A stretch of 64,000 nt of DNA from Marisa cornuarietis (GCA_004794655.1 SMMW01000522.1:2542001-2606000), one strand, 5' to 3'. Counted from the first letter of the stretch, positions 1-12,505 are shown. Notes: generated by a model not told the origin, from the sequence alone. Program-made: numbers and translations.

Positions 1-640
1 GGACTGTAATGAATTATAACTGACAGGCGCTGTGTAACTCCAGCTGTGTAATGCTGTGTGGATTAGAAGGGACAAGCTCACCGATCCCCAGTTACTGTTT
101 CTGAGGAATCATATTGGAGTCTGGGCAATAACAGACGAATAATGACAAAGGAACAAACAGTACTTTGTAGGGTTTGTAGTGATTGGAACGGAATCAAAAT
201 GTAGACAGTACACGATGAAGCATGCAGACTAATAAATAATATATGGTGATGACAAAAGAATCTTAATGCTGTCTGTGGTTCAAATAAAAGATTTCCAGAG
301 GAAATGAGTGAAATCTTACCATCTCTACGATAGAATCAGCGGTGATGAAAGATGTATAATTGTTGCAGTAGACAGGTGGGGAAAAAAAGGATTCCAAGAG
401 AGATTAAGGCTGCCAGATTTCGCTCGATAAAGATGACAGTCGTTTTCACTTTTACTGTTAAGTTCAGAAACATATTTCAGATCAGTCTCTAGAGCTTGAA
501 GGACGTCAGACCTCTTGTAGTAAGGATAATGAAGGCTGTGTCAAGACCTCGGGTGTTATAGCCTTCTGGTGTACCCGACCTTACACAAACTAACAACATG
601 AATGTGGTAAACAAACTCCTACTTTTTCTCTCTTTTCCTC
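1..640. other. non-coding, no gene recognised
   Basis: This is mixed-composition sequence with only short reading frames that look random. It ends in a short TC-rich and CA-rich tract (about 625-690). I see no domain, splice pair or element in it. Confidence 0.5.
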
Positions 641-734
641 TCTTTCGCTCTCTCTCTCTCTCACACATACACACATACACACATGCGCACATGCACAACT
701 GTGTTAGAGCAACAAAAACGACCGACGGACAGAG

Positions 735-735
735 G

Positions 736-790
<55 letters not shown>
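735..790. repeat. (GAAA)n microsatellite
   Basis: About 14 near-perfect GAAA units. Open frames crossing it on both strands (KKERKKER or FFLSFFLS peptides) are artefacts of the repeat. Confidence 0.95.
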
Positions 791-791
<1 letters not shown>

Positions 792-1137
792 GCATGTTCT
801 ACACGTGAAGGTGTTTATACAAAGGACCACAGAGCATGTGACCATGCTTCCAGATCTGAAGCTACATGCAAACTTGACTACCACATTAACTAATTTGCCT
901 TACTAGGTCGGCGGCACAGCTTCCATCAGACGCTGATTGGAAATAATTATTTCGACACAGCCGCCACTAGCCAATCCACACCACCGTCAAAGTCTTTAGA
1001 TTTCAAGAAAAATGTATCAGGCACTAGAGCCAGGTCAAAGTGAATCAAAGGACAGCAAACTGTTTGAAACGGACATAAAACTGATGTCCATAAAAGATCG
1101 TAGATAAAATGAGAAAAGTAACATAATGAAAGTGAAA

Positions 1138-1200
1138 CATACTGACAAACATACTGACAAACACACTGACAAACATTCTGACAAGCATACTGACAAACCA
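1138..1200. repeat. 12-bp tandem repeat
   Basis: About five copies of a unit close to ACTGACAAACAT, with single-base differences among copies. On the minus strand it reads as a short CQYVCQ-type peptide repeat, probably by chance. Confidence 0.8.
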
Positions 1201-1497
1201 CGTGGCTTCACGAATGGTGCGCAACAGCCATAGATTTAAATGTCAGATTTATGTCCACTCCTATTGCCGAAGAACTATGTGATGGATGAAATGAATGTGA
1301 CACAGTTTTAATGGAATGTATTCTGACACATCTCCTACACTGGCATGAGCCCAGAAATGACAAAATGTCCCTTGATACATCGCCAGGCCAGTTTGCAGAC
1401 GATAGCCGAAGAATTTTGAAGAAAGTTTGTCAGAAGACATGGCCGGAGAAATTCACTTTTGACGGACAACAAAATTCTGGTCACTTTGAAACGACAA

Positions 1498-1660
1498 CAC
1501 ACTGTAATGTGTCAATGTGACATCAGGCATGTTTTCTGTGTGTGACATACGGTAATGTGCCAGTGTGACATCAGACAGTGTGTGACAACATACTGTAATG
1601 TGTCAAAGTGACATCACCCGGGGTTTTAAGTGTGAATGTGACAACAGACGTGTTATTACT
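1498..1660. repeat. degenerate ~50-bp tandem repeat
   Basis: Three to four diverged units share the core ACTGTAATGTGTCAATGTGA followed by CATCA and a GTGTGTGACA segment. The last unit is strongly decayed. It looks like an old minisatellite. Confidence 0.6.
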
Positions 1661-4523
1661 GTGGGAAAAGCAGACAACCAAGGGGTGGAGAACGGAGGCG
1701 CACACGCCTGTTGGTTCGATGCCCGTGAAGCGCAGTGTACTTCCTTCAGTTTTCTTCCAAACCAGGAGTAGCCCACCATCTGAAGCCTTAGTTTTATCAG
1801 CAAAGCCATCACCAAATGGTTCGTGTTGCTTACATCGGCACGATCACAGTACATTTTGTACTTGAGAGACTGTAGAAGATTTGTCGTTTCTGCAGCAGCA
1901 CGAGCGCAGAGAGGATGAGGACAGCCGATGGCTGTGTAGTAGTCATGTCGTGTAAACTCTTCTTGTGCGTGTGACGGTGTCCGAGCAAAGTGCGTGTGAA
2001 AGTGTGGAATATGTGCATGCACAACATGCTTGCTTTGTTTACGTGCATATTTGTAAATATTTGTATTAGAGATTTTTTTATAAGTGAGATTGAAAATGAA
2101 AGAAAGCTAAAAGAACTTCCCATCCCTCCAAAACCAAGGGAAAAAAGAAAGCGTGCGACTAGTGTCTCAATTAATCTGAGTAGTTTGAGCAGGTCACGAA
2201 TCCTACAAAAGAACTTTTCTGTTTTATTAAAGTTTCATCAAGACAAAACTTACAGCTAGTGCACCGCGTTGTCTTACACGACCATACGCCGTGTGTGCGG
2301 CAGGTGCCCCTGTATCACGAGTCAATAAGTCTTCCTTCAGTCTTCTCACTTACACCTCCACACTTTTGGCCTTTGGAGCTGGGAGAAGCAGCCATAGATT
2401 CTCTCTTTGATTGCACTTTTTTTCCAGAAGCATGTACAACTATCAGATGCATGGTCTACCTTGTTACTCTTCCAGAAGCAACAAGTCAATAGTGTTATCG
2501 TCATGTTTCTCACTCCACGCTTTGCTTCCTTTTCATGCATGATAGTGATAACGATTTCCCATGAAGACGACTGCTGGGAGTATTTGGTCTCAGTTCCATT
2601 ATGTTGTACTTACCGGGGGCAAACGTACTGAGGTTGTGCTTCGACCCACCCAACAGGTAAATAATAGTTTACGAAAGCGAAAATTAAAGTAATACATACA
2701 TACACAAGCAATAACAGTACTCTCACTCTCTTTTACTCTTTCTCTCCCCCGACTCTCTCTCTCTCCTAATATTAAAACGCTTTACACCAGACATGTCTTT
2801 AGAAAGGTGAACTCTAATTCTTAATTTCCCGATGCAGTTCGATGCTCAGCTATCTATCCACGACTTAACATCGACTTTGTGGCATTGTGTTTTTGATCGT
2901 CTGCTCATTCAATATCTTGTCTGATTTTTTTAAAAGTTTTGCTTCTAGCGCTAATGCGACAAATTTTCTGGGAGATGATGATGTGCTGTTAATTAGATGC
3001 TTTATTACCTTGCTAAATGTATATGGGTCTTAATTATTTTTTATAGTTTTAATTCCTTTGTTTTACTGCAGATTTCAAATTAAAATAAAATCATAGACAG
3101 ATCTACAAGCAAGAAGGGTAAAATTTAAAGTCTGGAAGGACTTTGCAGTTCATACGCAGACTGTTAGCTGCTGGTCCAAATCTTCGCTGGCTGTAAAAAG
3201 GACCTATCAGGTATTTTATGTTTTCACGTAGAAAGTTCTAGCCTCTTAAACAGAAGTAAGGAGTCATTCGCTATTTCTTTAACATAGAAAGTTGAAAACA
3301 AATGGTAAACATATCCGTATATCGTCCTATTCAAAATAAAGCTTTAAACATAACGACCGCATTTTATCTAAACTTACAGAAGATGTATATGGCCGGAATG
3401 GCCCAGACAATTTTTAACCACTCCGTTACCTTGCTTTTCTCTACAGCAAGTCTCCAGTTTAAGCAAAAGCTCTTTTAAACCTTAAGTGAAGATTTTCTTT
3501 TTCAATAATCCATCATCGTATTTCCATAATCCACCATCGTGTTTCCAAAAGTCGCGGGGCTGCTTTTTATGTTAAGGGTGTTGTTAGGTCTACGATTACT
3601 AAAGGACGATAACTGTGGCGCACTACGTGACTGCGTTATTACCCCTGGCAGTTGCTAGCTGCCTCTCGCTCGTTATGTGGGTACTGAGAGTGTTTACGTC
3701 TTGCTGGCGAAACTCCGCACCCGACAAGACTCACGTTACATATTAAATCAAGTGGCGCTACTGGTTTTTACGACCACGTGCTTCTCTCTTGGTGTTTGAA
3801 ACAAATGACATTCCAATATCCGAAATGAACTCTTCGCAAAAGTCTTTTTCTGTCGGTCACTTTGCTGAATATTTAGGACTAATTGCACCAAATGTAAACA
3901 CAGATGCAGATTGTGTGGGTGTGTGTGTTTTTTTATGTGTGTGGGGGGGAGGGCGGGGAGGTGTGTGTGCGTGCGTGTGGGCGCACGCTCATGTTTACTG
4001 TTGGTGTAAGAGAATACCTTGTTCGTGCATTTAAATCATTTAGCTCCATATGATGCTCGGTTATTTTCTTCTGTTTCCTGGACAAGAAATTTGCGGCGAA
4101 CGCTGCTCGCCTGTCCTCAGCATCCTGTGCATGCTGTACATGTTCGTGTGTTACACGTGAGTCTGTGCTTAATCCTCCTGTTACACGTTATGCACGGCAT
4201 TGCTTTAAGTCTCTTAAACTCCTCTACTTTGTACCTTTGAGTGGTACTGACAAACTGCACTGAGTATGGTGGGATCAGGACTTGGAGAAGCCCTTCAACA
4301 GTACGCTATGATGACAGGCATCTCTCCAACGCACGCACGCACAAGCTCGCGCAAGAGTGAGAGAGAAAGTGCTAGGAGCACATATCGACTTTAGGTGTAC
4401 CGCTACCTGAACGATTCAAAGTAGTATCATTATTGTTCAAATGACAGTTTTCAGTTTAGAAAGCAGATATTTCCAGAGTCTAACCTATCGTTTAGGAGAT
4501 ATGCCCAGGCAGAGCTCAAAGTG
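1661..4523. other. non-coding stretch
   Basis: No gene is recognised. It contains a 20-bp direct duplication (TCCATCATCGTATTTCCA-like, about 3511-3548), a G/T-rich run near 3915-3985 and short purine or pyrimidine tracts. The rest is AT-rich and has many stops in every frame. Confidence 0.5.
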
Positions 4524-5395
4524 TCACGTCGTTTCATGGACACGCCTACTGAGGTTACAACGTCACGTATATGACGAACACGCCTACTGAGGTTACAACG
4601 TCACGTATATGACGAACACGCCTACTGAGGTTACAACGTCACGTATATGACGAACACGCCTACTGAGGTTACAACGTCACGTATATGACGAACACGCCTA
4701 ATGAGGTTACAACGTCACGTATATGACGAACACGCCTACTGAGGTTACAACGTCACGTATTTGACGAACACGCCTACTGAAGTTATAACGTCACGTTACT
4801 TGATGGACACGCCTACTGAGTTTACAACGTCACGTATTTGACGAACACGCCTACTGAAGTTATAACGTCACGTTACTTGATGAACACGCCTACTGAGTTT
4901 ACAACGTCACGTATTTGACGAACACGCCTACTGAGGTTACAACGTCACGTTACTTGATGGACACGCCTACTGAGTTTACAACGTCACGTATTTGACGAAC
5001 ACGCCTACTGAGGTTACAACGTCGAGTTATTTCATGGACACGCCTACTGAGGTTACAACGTCACGTATTTAGCGGACACGCCTACTGAAGTTATAACGTC
5101 ACGTTACTTGATGGACATTCCTACTGTACAACATCACGCATTTGACGGACATGCCTACTGAAGTTATAACGTCACGTTACTTGATGGACATTCCTACTTG
5201 TACAACGTCACGTCATTTGACGGACACCCCTACTGAGGTTACAACGTCACGTATTTAACGGACACGGCTACTGAAGTTATAACGTCACGTTACTTGATGG
5301 ACATTCCTACTGTACAACGTCACGTCATTTGACGGACACCCCTACTGAAGTTACAACGTCACGTCATTTGACGGACACGCCTACTAAACGTACGC
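4524..5395. repeat. 38-39-bp minisatellite with CRE-like sites
   Basis: About 23 tandem units, each with the constant part CACGCCTACTGAGGTTACAA followed by an ACGTCACGTA segment and TGACGAA. The first six units are almost identical. Later units alternate two variants (TATTTGACGAACA and TTACTTGATGGACA types), giving a dimer period near 77 bp. The last units are more diverged. Most units carry ACGTCA, the CRE half-site, and many carry the inverted pair CGTCA..TGACG that could form a small hairpin. Whether it regulates anything cannot be seen. Confidence 0.95.
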
Positions 5396-6440
5396 TAACA
5401 TTTTCCCCATTGGCTGTGTGTAGTGTTACGTTACTTACGTGGCGTCATTGTGGATTCTTTCAATAATTTTTTTATTAAACTGCACGCAGCCGAGGCTTCG
5501 AATTATGAGAAATTCTTTGGCTTGATATTTGTATACTTTCGTGACGTTTGTTTACATTCGTGACCAAGAAATGAACACCTGGCCTGATGTCACGATTTGT
5601 AGTTGTGGAGTTCATCTCTCGCGTGTAGGTCAACTGCAGGCTACACATGAAACATCGTTCTTGGTGTACAAATGCACAAATGCAGCTTCAGTTCACCATC
5701 GGTGCGAGTTACAAAAAAGGCGTGACGTTACAAAAAGATGTTCAGTCAACTGACATTTGGAGGAGTGACGTATTTCGGGTGAAGGTTTAGTAGTTATGGT
5801 ATTGCCGAGTCCCGTAAGTCTGACTCTTGCTCCGCCTCGTCTGTCATGGCGAAAGATATCTCGGCCTGAGTGCATGCTGGACTCACCCCTCACTTATCAC
5901 TGACCAGTGTTAGCTTAAGGACTTGAAGAAGGAAGATGGTTGAGTGTCATTCCCTGTGGGTGCAGGCTGTTGAGTACAGGCCTGTCACACGTACTCATGG
6001 AACCCAGACGCACCAGCAGGTGCCCGGCGTGTAAATGGCACAACACCAGCTGCTTGCATTGTCCACTGCATTGTGGGTCATTGGGACATTTTCCCTGACC
6101 AGCAGACAAGGTAATAACCAGTATGTGACTGGCTGGCACTGTTAGTGTATGGTTGTCATCCAAACTGTAATATTGCAACGTGGGGACTATGGATGATAAT
6201 GTGTGTACATGCTGGCCACACAATGTGTGTACATGGCTGTCACACAAAATATTACTACATAGGCATACAGTCAACAATATTTGTCTCGTTTTTATTTCTT
6301 CGATTGTAATTCGTCACTATTTTAAACAAAGTTGTGACTGGTCAAATTCTACAGCAAGTCTAGCATGTGCTAGAAAATGACTTCATCAGTTCTTCGTACC
6401 CTTGCTGGAGAAAAGCTCTTTATTCAAGTTTCAGTGAATC
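5396..6440. other. non-coding stretch
   Basis: No gene recognised. A 120-codon open frame on the minus strand (5915-6277) has no recognisable domain and no convincing start or splice context. Confidence 0.45.
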
Positions 6441-6446
6441 AATCAA

Positions 6447-6532
<86 letters not shown>
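6447..6532. repeat. (CTGT)n microsatellite
   Basis: About 21 perfect units. It produces spurious SVCLSVCL or TDRQTDRQ frames. Confidence 0.97.
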
Positions 6533-6736
6533 AGATTGTTGTTTGTTTGGTAGGTATGAGTGGTGGGCGTATTGTGGTGAAGGTGTGTGATTGAGGAAAT
6601 GGGTATTGTAAGGTGGGGTTAGACTAGCACTAACCACCTCAGTTTTGTTTTGCTGGCCGTGATGATGTTTCCTCTATGAAGATGTGATGATTTTTTACAG
6701 ATGGCGTTGAGGCTTAGGGTAATGGTCTATGAGCTG

Positions 6737-6739
<3 letters not shown>

Positions 6740-6794
<55 letters not shown>
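6740..6794. repeat. (TG)n microsatellite
   Basis: About 27 uninterrupted TG units. Confidence 0.97.
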
Positions 6795-6795
<1 letters not shown>

Positions 6796-6980
6796 TTGGG
6801 TATATCCTTTAATGCTATGTATTGGATTATATTTATGTGTAGAGTTCTAGGTACATGTGTTTATAGAAGTCGAATATAACCGGTTTTGTTTATAACTGGA
6901 TTGTGTTTACAGCAATTTTTAAACTGTTGAGTAGTTACTTTGACAGGTGTTTGCACCAATACAATGCTTGATGCAATGAA

Positions 6981-7090
6981 CACTCACTCACTCACTCACT
7001 CACTCACTCACTCACTCACTCACTCACTCACTCACTCACTCACTCACTCACTCACTCACTCACTCACTCACTCACTCACTCACTCACTCA
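6981..7090. repeat. (CACT)n microsatellite, long array
   Basis: About 27 perfect CACT units. Many molluscan SINEs end in a CACT/ACTC tail, but the upstream 100 bp show no SINE head that I can recognise. Confidence 0.97.
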
Positions 7091-7372
7091 AGTTAAGCGC
7101 ATTAAATACGTTTCATGTTACATTTTTGGATGATAAGATACTTCCCAGATGGATTTACTATATGTTATAGTATTTTCATGAAACATACCAAGGTCTGTTT
7201 GCCAAAATACTTATTTGTGTTAATTGTGTTGGGTGTTACAAAGAGGTGGTAAAACGAAAATGTTCTTGAGGTGTTAAACTATTACTGTTTCCAATAGACT
7301 GGAACAGTGATGCTTTAGTGATAGATATATAGTCATTTAAAGAGGTATGTACAGCTAAAAATATATCTCTAA

Positions 7373-7543
7373 ATGTACTGAGTGTACTGAGAATACTGAG
7401 ATGTATTTATAGTACTGAGATGTACTGAGTATATTGAGAATACTGAGATGTACTGAGTGTACTTAGATATACCGAGAGTACCGAGATGTACTGAGTGTAC
7501 TGAAAACACTGTGTACTGAAAATATCGAGATTTACTGAGAGGT
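7373..7543. repeat. degenerate TGTACTGAG tandem repeat
   Basis: About 18 loosely conserved 9-bp units such as TACTGAGAT and TACTGAGTG, partly organised as 18- and 27-bp multimers. The minus-strand frame across it (YSVHLGTLGISKYTQY) is a repeat artefact. Confidence 0.8.
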
Positions 7544-7931
7544 AAGCAAATGGTGTTTCTAGCAGTCAGGTGACTTGTAAGTAAGTAGTGAACTGAAACA
7601 GTCCATGTGTTTGTTAGAGTGTGTTGTCTATAATGAATTGAGATCTTGAGATGATGCGCTGTCACAAGACCATTTGTACAGTGCCCTGATACTGTCATTG
7701 ATGTCTTTACTGACAATTCGACGATAGGACAAATGCCAAGCTACTTTTATCAGGTCCTGAGAAATAAAATGATTTGTAATGAGGACTTGAAATGTTAAAA
7801 TGTCAAATGATGGTCTTAAAGTAGTAGACAGTAGTTATGACCATAGAGGCTTTATATATATACTCTTCTTCCCCTTCAAAGACACTAAATCATTTCCTTA
7901 ATAAAGAGTTGGTCTCTGTCGTTCGCGCGCG

Positions 7932-7994
7932 CACTCACTCACTCACTCACTCACTCACTCACTCACTCACTCACTCACTCACTCACTCACTCAC
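7932..7994. repeat. (CACT)n microsatellite, second array
   Basis: About 16 units of the same motif and orientation as the array about 0.9 kb upstream, preceded by GCGCGCG. Confidence 0.97.
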
Positions 7995-9334
7995 ACGTAT
8001 ATGCACGTGCACCCAAGCAGACATATCCGCAACATAAAAAAGACTCATTTGCAAAATATTTTATTTCAGGTATCTATAATGAGCATTAAACATTTGAATA
8101 TTATGCATCATGTAATACATTATTCAATGTCCTTTTATGTTTATACATGTATGTATATATTTTCTGTTTGGCTATAATTATGTTAACTCACGTGTGTCTG
8201 GTGTAAGTATTGACATATCTACGGTCCATATAGTGACTCACTCAAGGTGTCAGTGACGGATTTGCAGACAGTTAGTTCCCATGTCTAATATAGGTCTATA
8301 TAGGTAGAAATATTGTTTGGGGTGTAAGAAATGTTGTGAATCTTTATGACAGAAAATCTTTGCGAGCCTTAACGAATCATAGGTTTACCAACATGATTTA
8401 ATGACCTAGCGTCTACCCCGCCCCTCTTCTTCTCCCACCCCTGTGTGGGCCACCATGTCTGCTGGTAGGAGAATGTCAAGGATAGTCTCAAGACCCTCAG
8501 AGCGAGCAGCGACCGCAGAACATCCCCCTCCCTGTCGACATCTTCTGAAGGAAACCTACAACAGCAAAAGCCTCGTCTTCACAGGCATCGATCCAGGCTC
8601 TTCTCTCTCTCTCTCTCTCTGATGAGCTGGTGATCAGTCGCGTAGTCTGTGACAATAGCAGGGAGCCCGCAGTCAGGGGCCTCGTCGTCTTCAAGACCCA
8701 TTCTGTCAAACATCGTGAACATCTCGTAATAATGACATCAGGGCACTCTTTGTCATACACCATGAACATCTCGTAATAAGAGCTCAAATCGGCACGGACC
8801 TTCGTGAACATATGATATATATATATAATAGTAAGCGCAAGGGTCACTATCACTTAGCTTTATAACATCGTAAGTACAGTATTACAAAACTGTAACATCA
8901 TCAGTACTTTTAACCCCTCGCTGTCATTATACTCTTTGTACACTTAATCGTCACTGTCCCGCCCTTGTGAGTACAGGCACTCATCACTGTCATACACTCG
9001 CCTGTCACTGTCATTCACTGTCAGTGCCGTGTTATAGAGGAGTAGGTGTACAAGGAGTGTCACTGCTGCTGTCTGCTGGGTGGTGCTGTGGCCGCTGCAT
9101 GGTGCTGCCTGGTGCTCGACGTCCTGAAACTGGGCCTGCACCGCGCACGTGCGCACCGACCAGAGATCCTCACAAGTGTCACCAGGTATCAGAACACACG
9201 ACCGCCGTAATTAGCATCATTCAGATCTTAACACCGTGTAAATCAAGTTGAAGGGCAGATGATGTCACTAAAGTGCACTGTTGTAGATACGACATTTTTT
9301 CAGGATGCCGCAAAGTCCCTCGCAACACCATTGG
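7995..9334. other. non-coding stretch
   Basis: No gene recognised. It holds a TC run (8603-8621), an approximate direct duplication of an ATCTCGTAATAA-containing segment (about 8711-8780), a TA-rich run (8813-8829) and short CACTGTCATAC repeats near 8950-9030 that account for the open frames there. Confidence 0.5.
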
Positions 9335-9528
9335 GCGGTCCGGCGGTGCAAGGGTTAGCGCCTGTCACCAATACAGTGAAGGTTGGCTGTCCTGGGTTCA
9401 GCTCTCGTCTCGGACACGCTATTCTTTCTCTGCATGTGGCATCTGTTTACAGGGCTGGCTGCCTTGCCGTGATATAGCCTTAGTTGCTGACTCGGTGCAA
9501 AACACCAATTCCTCCTCCTTCTCCACCA
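9335..9528 (+). mobile_element. tRNA-derived SINE with conserved 3' domain
   Basis: The 5' part resembles a tRNA-type pol III promoter: an A-box-like GGGTTAGCGCC and, about 45 bp later, a B-box-like GGGTTCAGCTC. The 3' part (TTGCCGTGATATAGCC to CAAAACACCAATTC) resembles the conserved 3' domain I know from molluscan SINEs of the Meta/MESC type. It ends in a C/T-rich tail. The family name is from memory. The copy is diverged from any consensus and shows no clear target duplication. Confidence 0.65.
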
Positions 9529-10319
9529 TACCGTTACAGGACCAGTGACGTGCAGGGTATTTCCGAAATTTTAAGTAAACCTCAGAGAAAGATACTATTT
9601 CTTCAAATTTACGTTGACTCCCCGTCCATTCTAAAGATACATGCTCACGGATATCACCATGCACAGAGAAAGATCAACAACACAGACGCCAGGATAGTAC
9701 AGGATGGGCCACTCGCCCCCTATAGTAAATTCGGACGAGGCGGCCCACTTTTAAGTGGCCCAGCCTGTATATGCCACCCTGTTTAAGCGCTACTCTGTAA
9801 ATTTGCCAACCTGTATATGGAGATGTGAAATTTGTGAAGGCCTCAGCTAATGGGAGACCTGAGACCATATGTTAATTACAAGTACCCGTGTCACTATTTC
9901 GACTTCTTTCTGTACATGGTGATGAACACAAGGCTGAAACACATCTACTTTTTTTCCTAATGTCATCCCTATTCCCCTATTCCCTATGATAGGAGAGAAT
10001 TCTTTATAGGACGACGAAAGAAATACTAACAGGAAAACGTGACTTTGAAATGCTTGTGACTGTTAGGATTGTTTGTGACTGTGAAGTGCTTGTGAATATT
10101 ATAAATGTTAATGCTAGGAATGTGTGTAAATATTAGGAATGTTTGTGATTGTAAAGTGTTTGTGAATATTAGGAGTGTTTGAAAAGTAGTATAGATGAGT
10201 TCTACAAGCGATCAGCAACCCTTAGAAGACAGTAAATTGACTGTCGTGCTACACCATTAGCTGTGATGCACACCCACCGGTAACAATGCTACCTCATCGC
10301 TGTTGTCAATCATTCTTCA
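9529..10319. other. non-coding stretch with degenerate repeats
   Basis: At 9674-9800 are loose repeats of a CCTGTATATGCCACCCTGT type. At about 10020-10195 are four or five decayed 30-36-bp units around GTGAATATTAGGAATGTTTG. No gene recognised. Confidence 0.5.
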
Positions 10320-10320
10320 G

Positions 10321-10470
10321 GACGTGCATCGCGCTGCTACCTGCGCACGTGCAGATTGACGATGCACGTGATTGTTCTCGGGGAGCCCCACAGCAGCAGG
10401 TGTGCGGGCCGCCGGACCCCAACTTCCGGCACAGTCCTGATGGTGCGTCACGCAACAACAGCAGTGGCAG
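10321..10470 (+). CDS. candidate internal exon, unknown gene
   Basis: A 150-bp GC-rich segment is bounded by a good 3' splice site (pyrimidine-rich tract ending TCATTCTTCAG) and a good 5' splice site (GGCAG followed by GTAAAT). In the frame with one leading base it is fully open, about 49 codons. It contains the segment VQIDDARDCSRGAPQQQVCG, with C and G common at third positions. The exon is symmetric: length divisible by three, both introns in phase 2. A second frame and part of the minus strand are also open, as expected from GC richness. No domain is recognised and no partner exon was found. Both the exon and its function are unproven. Confidence 0.35.
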
Positions 10471-10845
10471 GTAAATCAACAATCCGTCACTCTCTGCCGC
10501 TTGCACTTGTGAACTTTGCTCCCAACTCCCCTCCACCCCCACCACCACGTGCTGCGTGCATCCAACGACAGATCGCTCCAGACCTTCATCGACGAAACTG
10601 ATTGGTTGTACACGTGCACGTGAACGTATCATCGAGCAAGAGGAGCATGGGATTGAGAGAGAAACCCCCCAGTAGAGGAAGTGACGATGACAACTAATCT
10701 GGGTGCGACAGAAGGGCGGGGTGGATGGACCATAGTTCCGAGCCTCTTTCCACGCAACCGTTCTTGTGTGAAATGATGTCCTTACATCACACACTGGTGA
10801 GCAGCTTCACGTGTTGCCCCCTGTCTTCCCCTTGCAGCTGCGAAA

Positions 10846-10975
10846 ATATGTTGGACTAACGATATGTGACAAGATGTTGGACTAACGATATGTGACAAAG
10901 ATGTTGGACTAGCGATATGTGACAAAGATGTTGGACTAACGATACATCGCAAATTATTAACGAGATATTTTCGGG
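10846..10975. repeat. 27-28-bp tandem repeat, four copies
   Basis: Four copies of a unit containing ATGTTGGACTAACGATATGT followed by GACAAAG, with few differences between copies. Confidence 0.9.
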
Positions 10976-10979
10976 TCAT

Positions 10980-12438
10980 CTTTTTTTATCTATTTTTCGC
11001 GACCTTCACAAAATGTTAGTGTCTTTAAAAAAAGATTCACGCTCATGAAAAATAACAAAATTTGTTGAGTAAAGTTCTCCGGTAAGAAATGCTGCAAACT
11101 TCTGCTACCGGATGTTTTTTGGGAAGACCGGCAAGACAGCGCCTATCTCTCACGAAATGGAATCCCGCTTTTTATCTCCCTTCAAAAGTTGATATTGCAT
11201 GCAACTTTTTTGCATTTAGTGACGAATGAAAGCAAAGGTAACACTGAAGAAAGATTCAGACACCGGTGTGTTTTAAGGCCTTAAAGTAGTTCGCCTGCCA
11301 AATGTTTTCCACGGACTGTGGCCAGCTAGAGATGTGAGATCACAGCAGTTTGCACATTGACTGCCCCCACCCCGTACAGAACACTTCGTGAGAATCAGAT
11401 AAATGCGGCATCGACAGTTTTAGTATTTAAAGAAGATGAATGTTGAACTACCTCAAACATTTAACAGACTTCAATACTGCGATAATCTGTTCACTTCTTA
11501 CCATTGTGTTTCTGTTAGCAAAATAAAGAGTATCACGTCTACAACAATTCCAATCCAATGTATTATCTGATTAAAGACCGTAAAATATAAAAACTGGTGT
11601 CAACAAAAGAAGTGAATATTTGCATAGAGACACTCGCACACGTATATCATTTAAATACATAAAAGAGACAAGATACATACATTTATGTATACATTAATGG
11701 AGCAAGATCGTGATGCTAGCGGAGCTGTATCTCATCAAGATAGTAAATTTCTCGTTAATTTTTTGCGTTATGTTGTGTAACTGTGTTAGCCATTCCACCC
11801 TGAGGATTTTCCTGGCACCAGTGTTGTCTGTAGTATTTTCTACATTGAGAGAGCTTTGTCGTACTTGCCGCTATCGTGGGAAGTTTCGAATCCTGAATCG
11901 TTTGCCTGATGTTAACGATGAAATTGATGTACGGGATATCTTGCTGTACAGCCGCTTACTTTCGTGTTCAGATCTTCAGCCACACATTGTAATAAACTCT
12001 GCAGATGCGCTTTAGCAAGCGGCTGAAGTGTGTCTCAGCCAATCACCACCACCATCAGCAGCAGCGGAAGATGGTTTGTCTAAGATGGCGGCCAGAGACT
12101 GGTGGTGTCTGTTCTCCGCGGAGCGCGGGGTCCTCCTGGCACAGACTCTGGCCTGGTTACAGGCCGCCGCCTCTCACAACCCGCCAAAATAAAGTGAAGA
12201 CAAAATTGCAGTTAGAATCGGCCGTTGGGATGGGAATAATGCTGTCGTCTGCTCTCCCATACCCGCGTTACGACCCGGGAGATTCGAGGGCCGGAAAAGC
12301 TGCTCCCCAATTCCAGAATTATTGAGCTCCCTCGCTGAAATCTGATTATGTATCCATGGTGATTACCACGCGGGTCACAACAGAGAGGACAGTAGCTTTC
12401 TCATTTCTTTTCTTTCTTTACAAACTCATTCTGTGTGC

Positions 12439-12439
<1 letters not shown>
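10980..12439. other. non-coding stretch
   Basis: No gene recognised. The first kilobase is AT-rich. A more GC-rich part near 12050-12320 carries a perfect YY1-type motif, annotated separately, and open frames without recognisable domains. Confidence 0.5.
12082..12092 (+). promoter_or_regulatory. YY1-consensus site
   Basis: AAGATGGCGGC matches the animal YY1 consensus exactly. YY1 sites of this form often lie just after transcription starts, so an unrecognised promoter could be nearby. A single 11-bp match is weak evidence. Confidence 0.3.

Positions 12440-12503
<64 letters not shown>
12440..12503. repeat. (TG)n microsatellite
   Basis: About 32 TG units, followed by TG-rich degenerate sequence to about 12620. 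Confidence 0.97.

Positions 12504-12505
<2 letters not shown>

Noticed and set aside
735..790. Lys/Glu/Arg-rich and Phe/Leu/Ser-rich peptides
   Set aside because: Translation of the GAAA microsatellite.
1700..1735. tRNA-like B-box GGTTCGATGCC
   Set aside because: No A-box at proper distance and no foldable cloverleaf by eye.
6979..7090. THSLTHSL repeat protein
   Set aside because: Translation of the CACT microsatellite.
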